Shown: positions 6,149 to 14,875 of the stretch, in pieces
How the letters are laid out: each line of letters begins with the position of its first letter
Numbering within the stretch: the first letter of the stretch is position 1
Assembly: GCA_902778665.1 (NCBI GenBank)
Contig: CACYYN010000024.1
Location: 1 to 38,981, forward strand
DNA: 38,981 nt
Direction of reading: 5' to 3'
DNA from: Oscillospiraceae bacterium
GTDB lineage: Bacteria; Bacillota; Clostridia; Oscillospirales; Oscillospiraceae
Made by a program: the position numbers and the translations under genes
The notes under the pieces: model-generated
Database searches by the model: none
Seen by the model: only the letters and a program-made list of their open reading frames with translations
Told to the model about the DNA's origin: nothing

Positions 6149-6553
6149 ATGAAAGATCGGATTACAAGATTCATGATAGGCAGGAACGGCAATGACCAGC
6201 TGAATCTCTTCCTGCTGATTGCTGCACTTGTCTCCCTGCTGGCGGGAGGGATCTTCCGCGGATTTCTCGGAAGCCTTCTGCGGATTCTTGCGCTGGTGCT
6301 ACTGGTGCTGGTTTACTTTCGGATGTTTTCGAAGGATCTTCCGAAACGTTCGGAGGAAAACAGTCGTTATCTCCAGATCCGTTACCGGATTTTTGCCAAG
6401 CTCAAGGCGCTGAAGGAACGCTGGGTTCAGCGGAAGGATTTCAAATTCTTCCAGTGCCCGTCCTGCCATGCTGTGCTGCGTGTGCCCAGGGGCAGGGGAA
6501 AGATCAAAATCGTCTGCCGGAAGTGCGGAAACACCTTCATCGGGAAGTCCTGA
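6149..6553 (+). CDS. Small membrane protein with C-terminal zinc ribbon
   Basis: 134 residues; AAAGGTGATG lies upstream of ATG 6149. Two hydrophobic segments form a membrane hairpin at about 18-35 and 42-58. A basic linker (EERWVQRKDFKFF region) follows, then CPSC...CRKC near the C-terminus (FFQCPSCHAVLRVPRGRGKIKIVCRKCGNTF), a zinc-ribbon pattern. The ribbon would face the cytoplasm if the hairpin has both ends inside. Function is unknown. One base separates it from the DUF5685 gene, and the DnaJ-like gene overlaps that, so the three are probably one transcription unit and possibly one complex. The 91-bp gap before it contains GGTACAGTACC, a short palindrome. Confidence 0.85.
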   Translation: MKDRITRFMIGRNGNDQLNLFLLIAALVSLLAGGIFRGFLGSLLRILALVLLVLVYFRMFSKDLPKRSEENSRYLQIRYRIFAKLKALKERWVQRKDFKFFQCPSCHAVLRVPRGRGKIKIVCRKCGNTFIGKS

Positions 6554-6554
6554 C

Positions 6555-7400
6555 ATGGTGGGATATCTGATTGCCTCCGCCTCCTCGCTGACGGAGGAGG
6601 AGCGCATCCGCTATAAGGCAACCTATTGCGGCCTATGCAGAACGTTAAAGGATCGGCACGGCCAGATCTCCCGGCTCACGCTCAACTATGACATGACCTT
6701 CCTGATCCTTCTGCTCCAGTCTCTCTATGAACCGGAGGAGAAGAGCGGTGTCGAGACGTGCATTGCCCACCCCCGGGAGAAGCGGGAGTGGTGGCGCAGC
6801 GAGATCAGCGATTATGCCGCCGATATGAATGTCGCCCTGGCCTATCTCAACCGCCTGGACGACTGGCGGGATGACGGCAGTGTGCTTGCCCTGGCGGAGT
6901 CGGGCATTCTCAAAAAGGCCTATCAGGAGACGGCGGAGAAGTATCCGCGCCAGTGCGCCGCCATGGAGCAGTCCATTATGGAGCTGAGCTATCTGGAGAA
7001 AAACGGGATAGAGGATCCCGACGCTGCAGCGGCGACCTTCGGGCATCTTCTCGGCTCTGTTTTCGTCTGGCGAGAAGATCGCTGGCAGGAACCGCTCTAC
7101 CGCCTGGGAGACAGCCTCGGCAGATTTATCTACCTGCTGGATGCCGCGGTGGATCTGGAGAAGGACGCCTATAAAGACAGCTATAACCCCTTCCGCAAAT
7201 ATTACGGGCTTGACAATGAAGAGCGCTTCCGGGATATTCTGAAAATATTCCTGGCGGACGCGGTCATCCAATTCGACTTTCTTCCGCTTGTGAAGGATGT
7301 CGGCCTGATGAAAAATATCCTGTGTTCCGGCCTGTGGACAGTTTTTGACGAGAAATTCAGGCTCAAGAGAGGAAATAAGAATGGTAGCGGATCCGTATAA
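6555..7400 (+). CDS. DUF5685-family protein
   Basis: 281 residues starting at ATG 6555, one base after the zinc-ribbon stop. The frame opens further upstream, but this start gives the family's N-terminal [18 protein letters not shown] segment (C25, C28). It is mostly helical. Two aspartate-rich helices stand out: [10 protein letters not shown] (98-107) and [19 protein letters not shown] (194-212). This layout resembles the paired Asp-rich motifs of class I isoprenoid synthases of the squalene/phytoene type, though I see no full match and do not assign that activity. The 3' end overlaps the DnaJ-like gene by 20 bases. Function is unknown; the zinc-ribbon/DUF5685/DnaJ order suggests a common task at the membrane. 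Confidence 0.85.
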   Translation: MVGYLIASASSLTEEERIRYKATYCGLCRTLKDRHGQISRLTLNYDMTFLILLLQSLYEPEEKSGVETCIAHPREKREWWRSEISDYAADMNVALAYLNRLDDWRDDGSVLALAESGILKKAYQETAEKYPRQCAAMEQSIMELSYLEKNGIEDPDAAAATFGHLLGSVFVWREDRWQEPLYRLGDSLGRFIYLLDAAVDLEKDAYKDSYNPFRKYYGLDNEERFRDILKIFLADAVIQFDFLPLVKDVGLMKNILCSGLWTVFDEKFRLKRGNKNGSGSV

Positions 7401-8070
7401 GGTTCTCGGCATCCCTCCGACCGCCTCGGAGGAAGAGATTAAAAAAGCGTACAGGGATCTTTCCAAGAAGTATCATCCTGACCTGAACCCGGGCGATGAA
7501 AGCGCTGCCCGCAAAATGAGTGAAATCAATGCTGCCTATGACCAGATTCAGAAGGGTGGCGGGCAGCAGGCCGGTGCCGGCGCCCAGGGTGCGGCCGGAT
7601 ACGGACCCTACGGCCAGGCAGGGTATGGCGGTTACGGCGGATACGGCAGCTACGGCGGATGGGGAGGCTACTCCTATCAGGAAGCCCGGCAGCAGCAGTA
7701 TGAACGCAGTGAATATACCGCTGCCGTCAACTATATCCGCAACGGGATGTACCGGGAGGCAATCAATGCCCTCAACGGTGTGCCCGCTATGGAGCGCGAT
7801 GCCAGGTGGTATTACCTGCATGCCGGTGCCAATATGTATATGGGCAATAAGGTCGCCGCCATGGAGTCCGCCCGGCGCGCCTGCGAGATTGAGCCGGAAA
7901 ATGAAGAATATCAGAATCTTCTGCGGCAGCTGCAGTCCGGCGGAAACTTCTATGACAGCTACACCACCAAGTACCGAGCCGGGATACCGGTGGACAGGCT
8001 CTGCCTGACGCTCTGCGCCCTCAACGCCTGTATGGGCCCCACTTGCGGCTGGCGTTTCATCTGCTGCTAA
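7381..8070 (+). CDS. DnaJ-like protein with Gly/Tyr-rich linker, TPR-like region and Cys-rich tail
   Basis: 229 residues; AGAGAGGAAATAAG precedes ATG 7381, inside the end of the DUF5685 gene. Residues 4-65 are a J domain with the Hsp70-stimulating HPD at 32-34. Residues about 68-105 are a Gly/Tyr/Gln-rich low-complexity linker ([19 protein letters not shown]). Residues about 110-185 form TPR-like helical pairs ([30 protein letters not shown]...). The last 30 residues hold six cysteines. It lacks the zinc-finger and C-terminal domains of true DnaJ, so it is a type III J protein acting as a targeting factor for DnaK. Context ties it to the DUF5685 and zinc-ribbon proteins. Confidence 0.88.
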   Translation: MVADPYKVLGIPPTASEEEIKKAYRDLSKKYHPDLNPGDESAARKMSEINAAYDQIQKGGGQQAGAGAQGAAGYGPYGQAGYGGYGGYGSYGGWGGYSYQEARQQQYERSEYTAAVNYIRNGMYREAINALNGVPAMERDARWYYLHAGANMYMGNKVAAMESARRACEIEPENEEYQNLLRQLQSGGNFYDSYTTKYRAGIPVDRLCLTLCALNACMGPTCGWRFICC

Positions 8071-8099
8071 TCTACTGACAACAGGAGAAATATCTGTCT

Positions 8100-9854
8100 A
8101 TGAGTGTCTCCAATATTCTTTCTCTCCTCGGAGGAGTTGCGCTTTTCCTGTTCGGCATGTCTCTGATGGGGGACAGTCTCAAAAAAGTCGCCGGGAACAG
8201 CATGGAAAGGATTCTTTTCCGGCTTTCCAACACCCCGCTGAAGGGACTTTTGCTGGGTGCCGCCGTCACGGCAATCATTCAGTCCTCATCGGCGACGTCT
8301 GTGATGGTTGTCGGTTTCGTCAACTCCGGCATTATGAAGCTGGGTCAGGCGCTTGCCGTCATTCTCGGCTCCATGATCGGCACAAGTATAACCGGTTGGA
8401 TTATCAGCCTTTCCAGCATAGAGGGTACCGGTTGGGTAGCCCTTTTTTCCACGTCTACCATCAGCGCGGTCGTGGCAGTCATCGGCATTGTTCTGCGGAT
8501 GGCCTCCAAGGACCAGAGAAAGAAGCATGTGGGCGAGATTATGCTCGGCTTCGCAGTGCTGATGTACGGCATGCACAGCATGAGCAGCGCAGTCGCTCCG
8601 TTGCGTGAAGAGCCAGCTTTCCTGTCAGCTATCACCACATTTTCCAATCCCATTCTGGGCATGCTGGTCGGTGTGGCGCTTGCTGCAGTGCTGCAGAGTG
8701 CTTCCGCAGCCGTCGGTATTGTTCAGGCTCTCTCCAGCACTGGGGTGATTTCTTTTTCCGTAGCCTATCCCGTTCTCCTCGGCATCTCGGTCGGGGCATC
8801 TCTGCCGGTGCTGCTTTCCTCCATCGGCGCAAAGGTGAACGGCAAGCGCGCTGCCTTCGGTTATCTGATTCTCAGCTCGGCCGGCCTTCTGATCTGCGCC
8901 GCGGTTTTTTATGCGGCGGATCTGGTTTTCCATTTCTCCTTTAAGAGCATGATCCTCAATGCTTTCGGCATCGCGATTGTGAATACGGCCTTCCGCCTTG
9001 TGAGCGGTCTCATCCTGATGCCCTTCCTGGGCGCAGTGGCCGGCCTTCTCATCAGACTGATCCGGGAGACGGAAGAGGAAAAAGCCGCCAATGCAGACTT
9101 TGACCGTCTCGATGAGCGATTCCTCAAGCTTCCCGCCGTGGCTGTGGAGCAGAGCCGCCTGACGGTGAATTCCATGGCGATAAAGGCGAAGGAGAATATC
9201 CTTCGGGCAATCGACCTGATCAGCGACTATAAGGAAGAGGGATACAACCATGTGGTGGAGATGGAAGACTACATCGACACCTATGAGGATAAGGTCGGTA
9301 CCTATCTCGTCAAGCTCAACCAGAAGGAACTGGATACGAAGCAGAATGAGCGGGTTTCTGATTTCCTCCACACCATCAGCGACTTTGAGCGAATCAGCGA
9401 CCATGCGATGAACGTTGCAGATGCCGCGAAGGAGATTCACGAAAAGAAAATCGTGTTCTCCGAGGCTGCCCAGAAGGAGCTTGAAGTTCTCAAGGCGGCA
9501 ATCCGTGAAATTCTGGAGCTTTCCATCGGCTCCTTTGTGAATGAGGATGAATCGGCCCAGTATAAAGTGGAACCGCTGGAAGAGCACATCGACGTCCTCT
9601 GTGACCAGATGAAGCTCCGCCATGTGGAGAGAATGCAGAGCGGGACATGCTCTCTGTCCGTCGGCTTTGTTTTCAATGATATTCTCACCAATCTGGAGCG
9701 CGTAGCTGACCACTGCTCCAATGTCGCCGTTGCCATGATAGAGCTCAGTGCTGACGCCTATGAAACCCATGAATACATGATCAGCCTGAAGGAGCTCCGT
9801 TCCCACAACTTTGATGCACTGTATGAGCAGTACAGCAAAAAGTATCAGATATGA
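8100..9854 (+). CDS. Na+/phosphate cotransporter family protein with PhoU-like domain
   Basis: 584 residues. The N-terminal two thirds (about 1-320) are membrane-embedded and contain the inverted-repeat signature of Na/Pi cotransporters: GAAVTAIIQSSSATSVMVVG and the second copy GVALAAVLQSASAAVGIVQA. Residues about 345-565 are a cytosolic helical PhoU-like domain (EMEDYIDTYEDKVGTYLVKLNQ ... FLHTISDFERISDHAMNVAD ... DHCSNVAVAMI). The protein imports inorganic phosphate with sodium, and the PhoU part likely regulates flux. ATG 8100 begins the conserved MSVSNILSLLGGVALFLFGM. Its stop overlaps the next gene's ATG by four bases. Confidence 0.93.
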   Translation: MSVSNILSLLGGVALFLFGMSLMGDSLKKVAGNSMERILFRLSNTPLKGLLLGAAVTAIIQSSSATSVMVVGFVNSGIMKLGQALAVILGSMIGTSITGWIISLSSIEGTGWVALFSTSTISAVVAVIGIVLRMASKDQRKKHVGEIMLGFAVLMYGMHSMSSAVAPLREEPAFLSAITTFSNPILGMLVGVALAAVLQSASAAVGIVQALSSTGVISFSVAYPVLLGISVGASLPVLLSSIGAKVNGKRAAFGYLILSSAGLLICAAVFYAADLVFHFSFKSMILNAFGIAIVNTAFRLVSGLILMPFLGAVAGLLIRLIRETEEEKAANADFDRLDERFLKLPAVAVEQSRLTVNSMAIKAKENILRAIDLISDYKEEGYNHVVEMEDYIDTYEDKVGTYLVKLNQKELDTKQNERVSDFLHTISDFERISDHAMNVADAAKEIHEKKIVFSEAAQKELEVLKAAIREILELSIGSFVNEDESAQYKVEPLEEHIDVLCDQMKLRHVERMQSGTCSLSVGFVFNDILTNLERVADHCSNVAVAMIELSADAYETHEYMISLKELRSHNFDALYEQYSKKYQI

Positions 9855-10552
9855 CCAGAATCGATAAGGTACTCTCCGATCTCGGCATTGCCTCCCGGAA
9901 GGAGATCCGCCAGATTATCCGTTCCGGCAGGGTCAGTGTTGACGGCATCCCGGTGACCGCTCCTGAGAGCAGAATCGATCCGGAAATTGCCCGGTTAACG
10001 CTGGACGGGAAGCCCCTGGAATATCGGAAGTTTCGATATTTTGCCATGGATAAGCCGGAAGGGGTGATCACTTCCTCAGAGGACGGGAAGCAGAAGACTG
10101 TGATGGATCTTCTGCCGGCAGAGCTTAAGAAGCTGGACCTTTTTCCCGTTGGCCGGCTGGATAAGGACACCTCGGGTCTGCTCCTGCTGACCAATGACGG
10201 GGAGTTTGCCCACCGCGTCATCTCTCCGAAGCAGCATGTGACGAAAGAATACTATGCCGAGACGGACGGAGACACCGATGCACACGATGCCGAGGCTTTT
10301 GCCCGGGGTATCACGCTGAAGGACGGGCTTGTCTGTCTCCCAGCTGAGCTGATCCCACAGGGCAGAAGCTGCACGGTGATCGTTCAGGAGGGAAAATACC
10401 ATCAGGTGAAGCGCATGCTCGCAGCCGTGGGAAAGCCTGTCACGGTTCTCCGGAGGCTCGCCATCGGCGCGCTCAGAATAGAAAATCTGCGTTTTGAAAA
10501 CGGCATTTGTGAATTATCACCACCGCAGATTTCTCAGATTTTTATAAAATAG
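9851..10552 (+). CDS. rsuA: RsuA-type rRNA pseudouridine synthase
   Basis: 233 residues. An S4 RNA-binding domain at about 1-60 (RIDKVLSDLGIASRKEIRQII) is followed by the RsuA/RluB/E/F catalytic domain. GRLDKDTSGLLLLTNDGE carries the catalytic aspartate (D104), and EGKYHQVKRMLAAVG is the second family motif. Length matches RsuA, the enzyme for pseudouridine 516 of 16S rRNA. RluE/F-like specificity cannot be excluded by eye. It starts inside the transporter stop (ATGA), so the two are translationally coupled. The stop is TAG, followed by the non-coding gap before the CdaR-type gene. Confidence 0.9.
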   Translation: MTRIDKVLSDLGIASRKEIRQIIRSGRVSVDGIPVTAPESRIDPEIARLTLDGKPLEYRKFRYFAMDKPEGVITSSEDGKQKTVMDLLPAELKKLDLFPVGRLDKDTSGLLLLTNDGEFAHRVISPKQHVTKEYYAETDGDTDAHDAEAFARGITLKDGLVCLPAELIPQGRSCTVIVQEGKYHQVKRMLAAVGKPVTVLRRLAIGALRIENLRFENGICELSPPQISQIFIK

Positions 10553-10638
10553 TCAAAAATCGTCGGTTAATTCTCTTTATTTTTGAGCATAAAGGAAATA
10601 TTTTTGAAAAACTGCACAAAAATACCGTACGATTTCTA

Positions 10639-10667
10639 TTGAAAATTCACGAAAAAAGATGTATGAT
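10639..10667 (+). promoter_or_regulatory. Promoter for the CdaR-type/ftsEX operon
   Basis: TTGAAA at 10639-10644, a 17-bp spacer and TATGAT at 10662-10667, inside the AT-rich 180-bp gap after the pseudouridine synthase. A leader of about 60 bases leads to GGGGAGG and ATG 10734. No terminator hairpin is obvious in the gap. Confidence 0.75.
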
Positions 10668-10733
10668 ATGTCTCGACTTTTCGGATGATCGTATTTTCAT
10701 GATTTGCATAATCGGAATGGGGAGGCATAACAT

Positions 10734-11825
10734 ATGTCAAGCAGAATTTTTCAGAATGTAATTACTCAGATGAAGGACGCGATTGACAGGCCGGTCGGCG
10801 TTGCCGACGAGAGAGGGTTTGTCATCGCCTGCAGTGACCTGGCCATGGTGGGCTCCCGGCTGAATGACTACAGCTATGTGGAGTTTTCAGGCAACGCCGT
10901 AGTCAAAACCGAAGGACGCTGTTACTGCCCGCTTGCTTCCGATACGCCTCAGGTGGATTATGCGGCATTTGCGGAAGGAACGGATGAGCAGTCTGTGACG
11001 ATCTGCTCCCTCTGCGCAGTAGCCTTCAATGAATCCAAGCTTAGCTATGACGAAAAGCATAACAAATCAGCTTTTCTGAAGAATATTATTTCCGATAATA
11101 TTCTGCCCGGCGATGTGTACGTCCGCGCGAAAGAGCTGCATTTTGTCACGGATGATCCCAGATGTGTCATCCTTGTCAGAATGCTCAATAACCAGGATGT
11201 TGCCGCTGTGGAGCTGGTGCAGCGTCTTTTCCCGATCCGCCAGGGTGACTATGTCATCAGCATGAATGAGAAGGACATTGTCATTGTCAAGCTTCTGCGC
11301 TCGGTGGAAAGCCTGGATGATGCAGTGGAGGCTTCCGAGCTTGCTATGCAGCGCCTGAAGGAGGAGCTGGGCATCCCCACGGTTGTGGGCATCAGCACAG
11401 CCGCCGAGCATCTGCGTGAGCTGGCTGACCGTTATAAGGAAGCACAGGTCGCCATTGAAGTCGGCTCCATTTTTGAAGAGGATAAGAATATCATCAAGTA
11501 TGATTCTCTCGGCCTTGGCAGAATTATCTATCAGCTGCCCACCAGACTCTGCGAGATGTTCCTCAACGAAGTGTTCAAAAAGAATCCGATTGAATCGCTG
11601 GATGAAGACACCCTGGAAACCATTGACCGGTTCTTTGAAAATAACCTCAATGTCTCCGAGACATCCAGAAAGCTTTACGTCCACCGGAATACGCTGGTAT
11701 ACCGGTTGGAGAAGATCAAAAAAATTACAGGGCTTGACCTTCGGGAATTCGACCATGCCATCGTCTTTAAGGTGGCACTGATGGTCAAACAGTATCTGGA
11801 CTCCCTCAGCAAGCCGAGGATCTGA
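10734..11825 (+). CDS. CdaR-like transcriptional regulator (PucR-type C-terminal HTH)
   Basis: 363 residues. The N-terminal third (SSRIFQNVITQMKDAIDRPVGVADERGFVIAC) is the sugar-diacid-recognition-like domain. Residues about 135-270 form a GGDEF-like CdaR domain (VRAKELHFVTDDPRCVILVRML ... ELADRYKEAQVAIEVG). The C-terminus (about 305-355, FFENNLNVSETSRKLYVHRN then LEKIKKITGLDLREFDHA) is the HTH_30 helix-turn-helix of PucR/CdaR regulators. This version is strongly conserved in Clostridia and often precedes ftsE, as here (64 bases). Its ligand is unknown; it may be a growth or wall-state regulator rather than a true sugar-diacid sensor. Its own promoter lies at 10639-10667. Confidence 0.9.
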   Translation: MSSRIFQNVITQMKDAIDRPVGVADERGFVIACSDLAMVGSRLNDYSYVEFSGNAVVKTEGRCYCPLASDTPQVDYAAFAEGTDEQSVTICSLCAVAFNESKLSYDEKHNKSAFLKNIISDNILPGDVYVRAKELHFVTDDPRCVILVRMLNNQDVAAVELVQRLFPIRQGDYVISMNEKDIVIVKLLRSVESLDDAVEASELAMQRLKEELGIPTVVGISTAAEHLRELADRYKEAQVAIEVGSIFEEDKNIIKYDSLGLGRIIYQLPTRLCEMFLNEVFKKNPIESLDEDTLETIDRFFENNLNVSETSRKLYVHRNTLVYRLEKIKKITGLDLREFDHAIVFKVALMVKQYLDSLSKPRI

Positions 11826-11889
11826 TTCCCTTTTCTGCGGAATCAGAATGAACCGCAGGGTACTACTTGCAATTGGAGGTTTTCTGCTC

Positions 11890-12576
11890 ATGGTTGAAAT
11901 GAGAAATGTCAGAAAAATATACGATTCATCCAACACGGTTGCGCTGGATGGAATAGACTTTTCTGTCGAGGACGGGGAATTCGTTTTCCTGGTCGGAAGT
12001 TCGGGCTCGGGGAAGAGCACCATTATCAAACTGATCACCGGTGAAATCAGGCCGACTTCCGGTAAAATTATCGTGAATGATTATGATATGGCGAAAATCC
12101 GCCGCGGAAAACTTCCGAAGATGCGCAGAACCCTCGGTGTCATCTTTCAGGACTTCCGCCTGATTGATAACATGACCGTATATGACAATGTTGCCTTTGC
12201 CATGCGCGTTGTCGGCGCAAGAAACCGCGATATCCGCAAGCGCGTGCCTTACGTGCTGGATCTGGTAGGGCTGGACGGCAGAGAACGCCGCCTTCCCAAC
12301 GAACTCTCCGGCGGTGAGCAGCAGCGTGTTGCAATTGCCCGCGCTCTCGTCAATAATCCCCGCATGATCGTTGCCGACGAGCCTACCGGCAACCTTGACC
12401 CGGTTAGAAGCCTTGAGCTGATGCTTCTCTTTGAAAAAATCAACGACATGGGAACAACGGTTCTGGTTGTTACGCATGAGAAGGAACTGGTCAATGCCTT
12501 TTCCAAACGTGTGGTTGCCATAGACGGCGGCCAGGTGATTAGTGACGGAATGGACGGGTATTTTGCTTATGAGTAG
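11890..12576 (+). CDS. ftsE: Cell-division ATP-binding protein FtsE
   Basis: 228 residues, the usual FtsE length, from ATG 11890 with GGAGG ten bases upstream; an in-frame ATG at 11848 would add 14 untypical residues. Motifs: Walker [11 protein letters not shown]-loop [12 protein letters not shown] signature LSGGEQQR, Walker [15 protein letters not shown]-loop VVTHEKE. FtsE pairs with FtsX as an ABC-type mechanotransducer that turns on cell-wall hydrolases at the septum or side wall. The gene overlaps ftsX by eight bases and is followed by two M23 hydrolase genes, the likely clients. Confidence 0.97.
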   Translation: MVEMRNVRKIYDSSNTVALDGIDFSVEDGEFVFLVGSSGSGKSTIIKLITGEIRPTSGKIIVNDYDMAKIRRGKLPKMRRTLGVIFQDFRLIDNMTVYDNVAFAMRVVGARNRDIRKRVPYVLDLVGLDGRERRLPNELSGGEQQRVAIARALVNNPRMIVADEPTGNLDPVRSLELMLLFEKINDMGTTVLVVTHEKELVNAFSKRVVAIDGGQVISDGMDGYFAYE

Positions 12577-13447
12577 ATTAGGATATCTTTTCGGCGAAGG
12601 CTTCCGGGGTATATTCAAACACGGGTTTATGTCCTTTGCCTCGGTGACAATAATCATAGCATGCCTTATTATTATGGGCACCATCTCACTTCTTTGCGTC
12701 AACATCGACACGCTGATTGATGACCTGGAAGATCAGAACGAGATCGTCGCCTTTATCGATGAGGATATGGGCGAAATCCAGGCGGCAGCGCTGGAACAGG
12801 AGATCGTGGGGACGGATAATGTTGCCTCCGCGGAATTTGTCTCCCGGGAAGAGGCCATGGATAATTTCATGGGCAACTATGATGCTGCCCTGATGGAGGG
12901 CGTGGATGCCACGGTTTTCCGTCATCGTTATGTGATTCAGCTGGATGATATTGCCGAAATGGCAAAGACCAAGCAGGAGTTGGAGACGATCCCCGGCATT
13001 GCCAAGGTTAATGCCCATCTGGACTATGCCGATTCCTTCATCAAAATCAGAAACATCATCACGGTGGTTTCCTTTGTACTGATCGGTGTTCTGGTGTTTG
13101 TGTCCTTCTTTATCATGTCCAACACCATCAAGCTGGCGACCTATTCCCGCAGAGAGGAAATCGCTATTATGAAAATGGTGGGTGCAAGCAACTCCTTTAT
13201 TCGCCTTCCCTTCGTGATTGAAGGGCTGATACTCGGCCTGCTGGGCAGTCTGCTGGCGTTCGTCATTATGTGGGGCCTGTACAATGCCCTCAGCTCCAGA
13301 ATTATCAGCTCGTTCTCGGTCAGCTTCCTGCACATTGTTCCCTTTTCTTCCGTACGGGAATTTGTGCTGGCAGGTTTTCTTGCCGTTGGCATTCTGGTCG
13401 GCGCATTCGGCGGTGTCAACGCCATCAGAAATTACCTCAAGGTCTGA
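12569..13447 (+). CDS. ftsX: Cell-division membrane protein FtsX
   Basis: 292 residues from ATG 12569 (inside the end of ftsE). It has four membrane segments: about 21-43 (SFASVTIIIACLIIMGTISL), 163-185, 215-238 and 262-285. A large extracellular loop (about 45-160) would contact the hydrolases. The segment LATYSRREEIAIMKMVGASN is the conserved FtsX cytoplasmic signature. It forms the FtsEX complex with the preceding gene. Gram-positive FtsX loops bind coiled-coil hydrolases (PcsB, CwlO); here the two coiled-coil M23 proteins directly downstream are the natural partners. Confidence 0.96.
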   Translation: MSRLGYLFGEGFRGIFKHGFMSFASVTIIIACLIIMGTISLLCVNIDTLIDDLEDQNEIVAFIDEDMGEIQAAALEQEIVGTDNVASAEFVSREEAMDNFMGNYDAALMEGVDATVFRHRYVIQLDDIAEMAKTKQELETIPGIAKVNAHLDYADSFIKIRNIITVVSFVLIGVLVFVSFFIMSNTIKLATYSRREEIAIMKMVGASNSFIRLPFVIEGLILGLLGSLLAFVIMWGLYNALSSRIISSFSVSFLHIVPFSSVREFVLAGFLAVGILVGAFGGVNAIRNYLKV

Positions 13448-13477
13448 TCCAATCTTTTACAAAAAGAAGGTTTGTTC

Positions 13478-14866
13478 ATGAATCAAAAAAAGGCGGTCCG
13501 CGTTATTGCAATTGTCATGGCAGTGATGCTCGTCCTGTCTCTTCTGGCAAGCATACTTCCTGCCCGATCCTACGCTGACGGCGACTTTGAATCTCAGCTT
13601 GCCGAGCTCAACTCCGAAAAGGATTCCGCCCAGGAACGCCGTATTTCCGCCGAGAATAAAGTTAAGCAGCTGAAAGAGGAACAGGCGGCCGTCATCGAAG
13701 AGAAGATTGCTCTGGAAGAGCGTAAGGAAGCCTGCATGGAGGAGATCAAGCTCATTCAGGAGCAGATTTCCCTCGTAACGTCTGAAATCAAGCTGTATGA
13801 TGATAAAATAGCCCGCAAGCAGGAAGATGTCCGCCAGGCGGCCGAAAAAGAAGATACCCAGCTTCAGAAATACAGGACCCGTCTGCGCGCCATGGAGGAA
13901 AACGGCAATTACAATATTCTCTCCCTGATTCTGCACTCCGATTCCTTCAGCAGCCTTCTAGCTGCTGCAGATGACTACGGCGATGTTATGGACGCCGATG
14001 TGAAGCTTTACGATCAGCTGCAGGAAGCCCGGGCGGAGCATCAGGCCATTGAGCAGGAATTCCGTGTCTACAAGGCAGTCTGCGAGAATAAAAAGGCAGA
14101 GCACGAAAACACAAAAGCCGGGCTTGAGTCGGATCAGGCAGATCTGGAATATCAGATTGAAGAATCCGATGCTCTGATTGAAGAGTATATGGAGAAGATT
14201 GAGAAGGCTGAAGAGGAGCAGCGTGCAGCAGCTGCTGCAGAGGCTGCCGCCGCAGCATCCGTCTCAAACTTCCTGGCAAACTATTATGCCCAACAGGCAG
14301 CTGCACAGGCGGCCGCCCAGCAGCAGACCCAGATTGTTGAAACCCCTGTCGTCGAGTATAACGAAGAGACGGGGCAGTATGAAGAATATGTGATCTATGA
14401 AGAAGTCCCTGTGGAGCAGCAGTTTGTTGCCCCGACGGGTGGCGGCGGAAGCGGTTCCTATGTATGGCCGTTCCCCGGCCATACGGTGATCACCAGTCCC
14501 TATGGCAACCGTGCCAGCACGGGCTCCTTCCACTCCGGCGTCGATATTGACGGCTACCAGAGCATGGGCTCCCCGATTGTCGCGGCAGACAGCGGTACGG
14601 TTATCATGGCGGAGTATTCCGGCGCATACGGCAACTGCATCATCATTGACCACGGTAACGGCATGTCTACGCTGTACGCCCACTTGAGTTCCATGAATGT
14701 GGGTGTGGGCAGCAGCGTGGGGCAGGGGCAGACCATCGGCGGCGTCGGCAACACTGGCAACTGCTACGGCCTTGACGGTGTCCACCTCCACTTTGAAGTA
14801 CGTGTCAACGGCAATACCACCGACCCGATGGGCTATATCGGCGGATATCCTCATACGTACTATTGA
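13478..14866 (+). CDS. Secreted coiled-coil M23 peptidase, EnvC/CwlO-like (first copy)
   Basis: 462 residues. ATG 13478 follows AGAAGG by seven bases; a TTG at 13472 is less likely. A signal peptide (about 1-33, ending SYA) is followed by long coiled coils (about 35-250), then an Ala/Gln-rich linker (AAAAEAAAAASVSNF ... QQAAAQAAAQQQTQ) and a LytM/M23 domain (about 325-455). The zinc ligands are all present: HSGVDID, YAHLSS and HLHFEV. It should therefore be an active endopeptidase, unlike E. coli EnvC whose LytM domain is degenerate. Placement right after ftsEX implies control by the FtsX loop through the coiled coil. A paralogue starts ten bases downstream. Confidence 0.93.
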   Translation: MNQKKAVRVIAIVMAVMLVLSLLASILPARSYADGDFESQLAELNSEKDSAQERRISAENKVKQLKEEQAAVIEEKIALEERKEACMEEIKLIQEQISLVTSEIKLYDDKIARKQEDVRQAAEKEDTQLQKYRTRLRAMEENGNYNILSLILHSDSFSSLLAAADDYGDVMDADVKLYDQLQEARAEHQAIEQEFRVYKAVCENKKAEHENTKAGLESDQADLEYQIEESDALIEEYMEKIEKAEEEQRAAAAAEAAAAASVSNFLANYYAQQAAAQAAAQQQTQIVETPVVEYNEETGQYEEYVIYEEVPVEQQFVAPTGGGGSGSYVWPFPGHTVITSPYGNRASTGSFHSGVDIDGYQSMGSPIVAADSGTVIMAEYSGAYGNCIIIDHGNGMSTLYAHLSSMNVGVGSSVGQGQTIGGVGNTGNCYGLDGVHLHFEVRVNGNTTDPMGYIGGYPHTYY

Positions 14867-14875
14867 TGTCGTGCT

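Noticed and set aside
7618-7680. Tandem GGNTAYGGN-like DNA repeat in the DnaJ-like gene
   Set aside because: It encodes the Gly/Tyr-rich linker in frame with varied codons, so it is a protein feature and not an independent repeat.
8625-9806. Long minus-strand open frame across the Na/Pi cotransporter
   Set aside because: Shadow of a clear transporter gene; His/Asp-rich composition typical of antisense frames.
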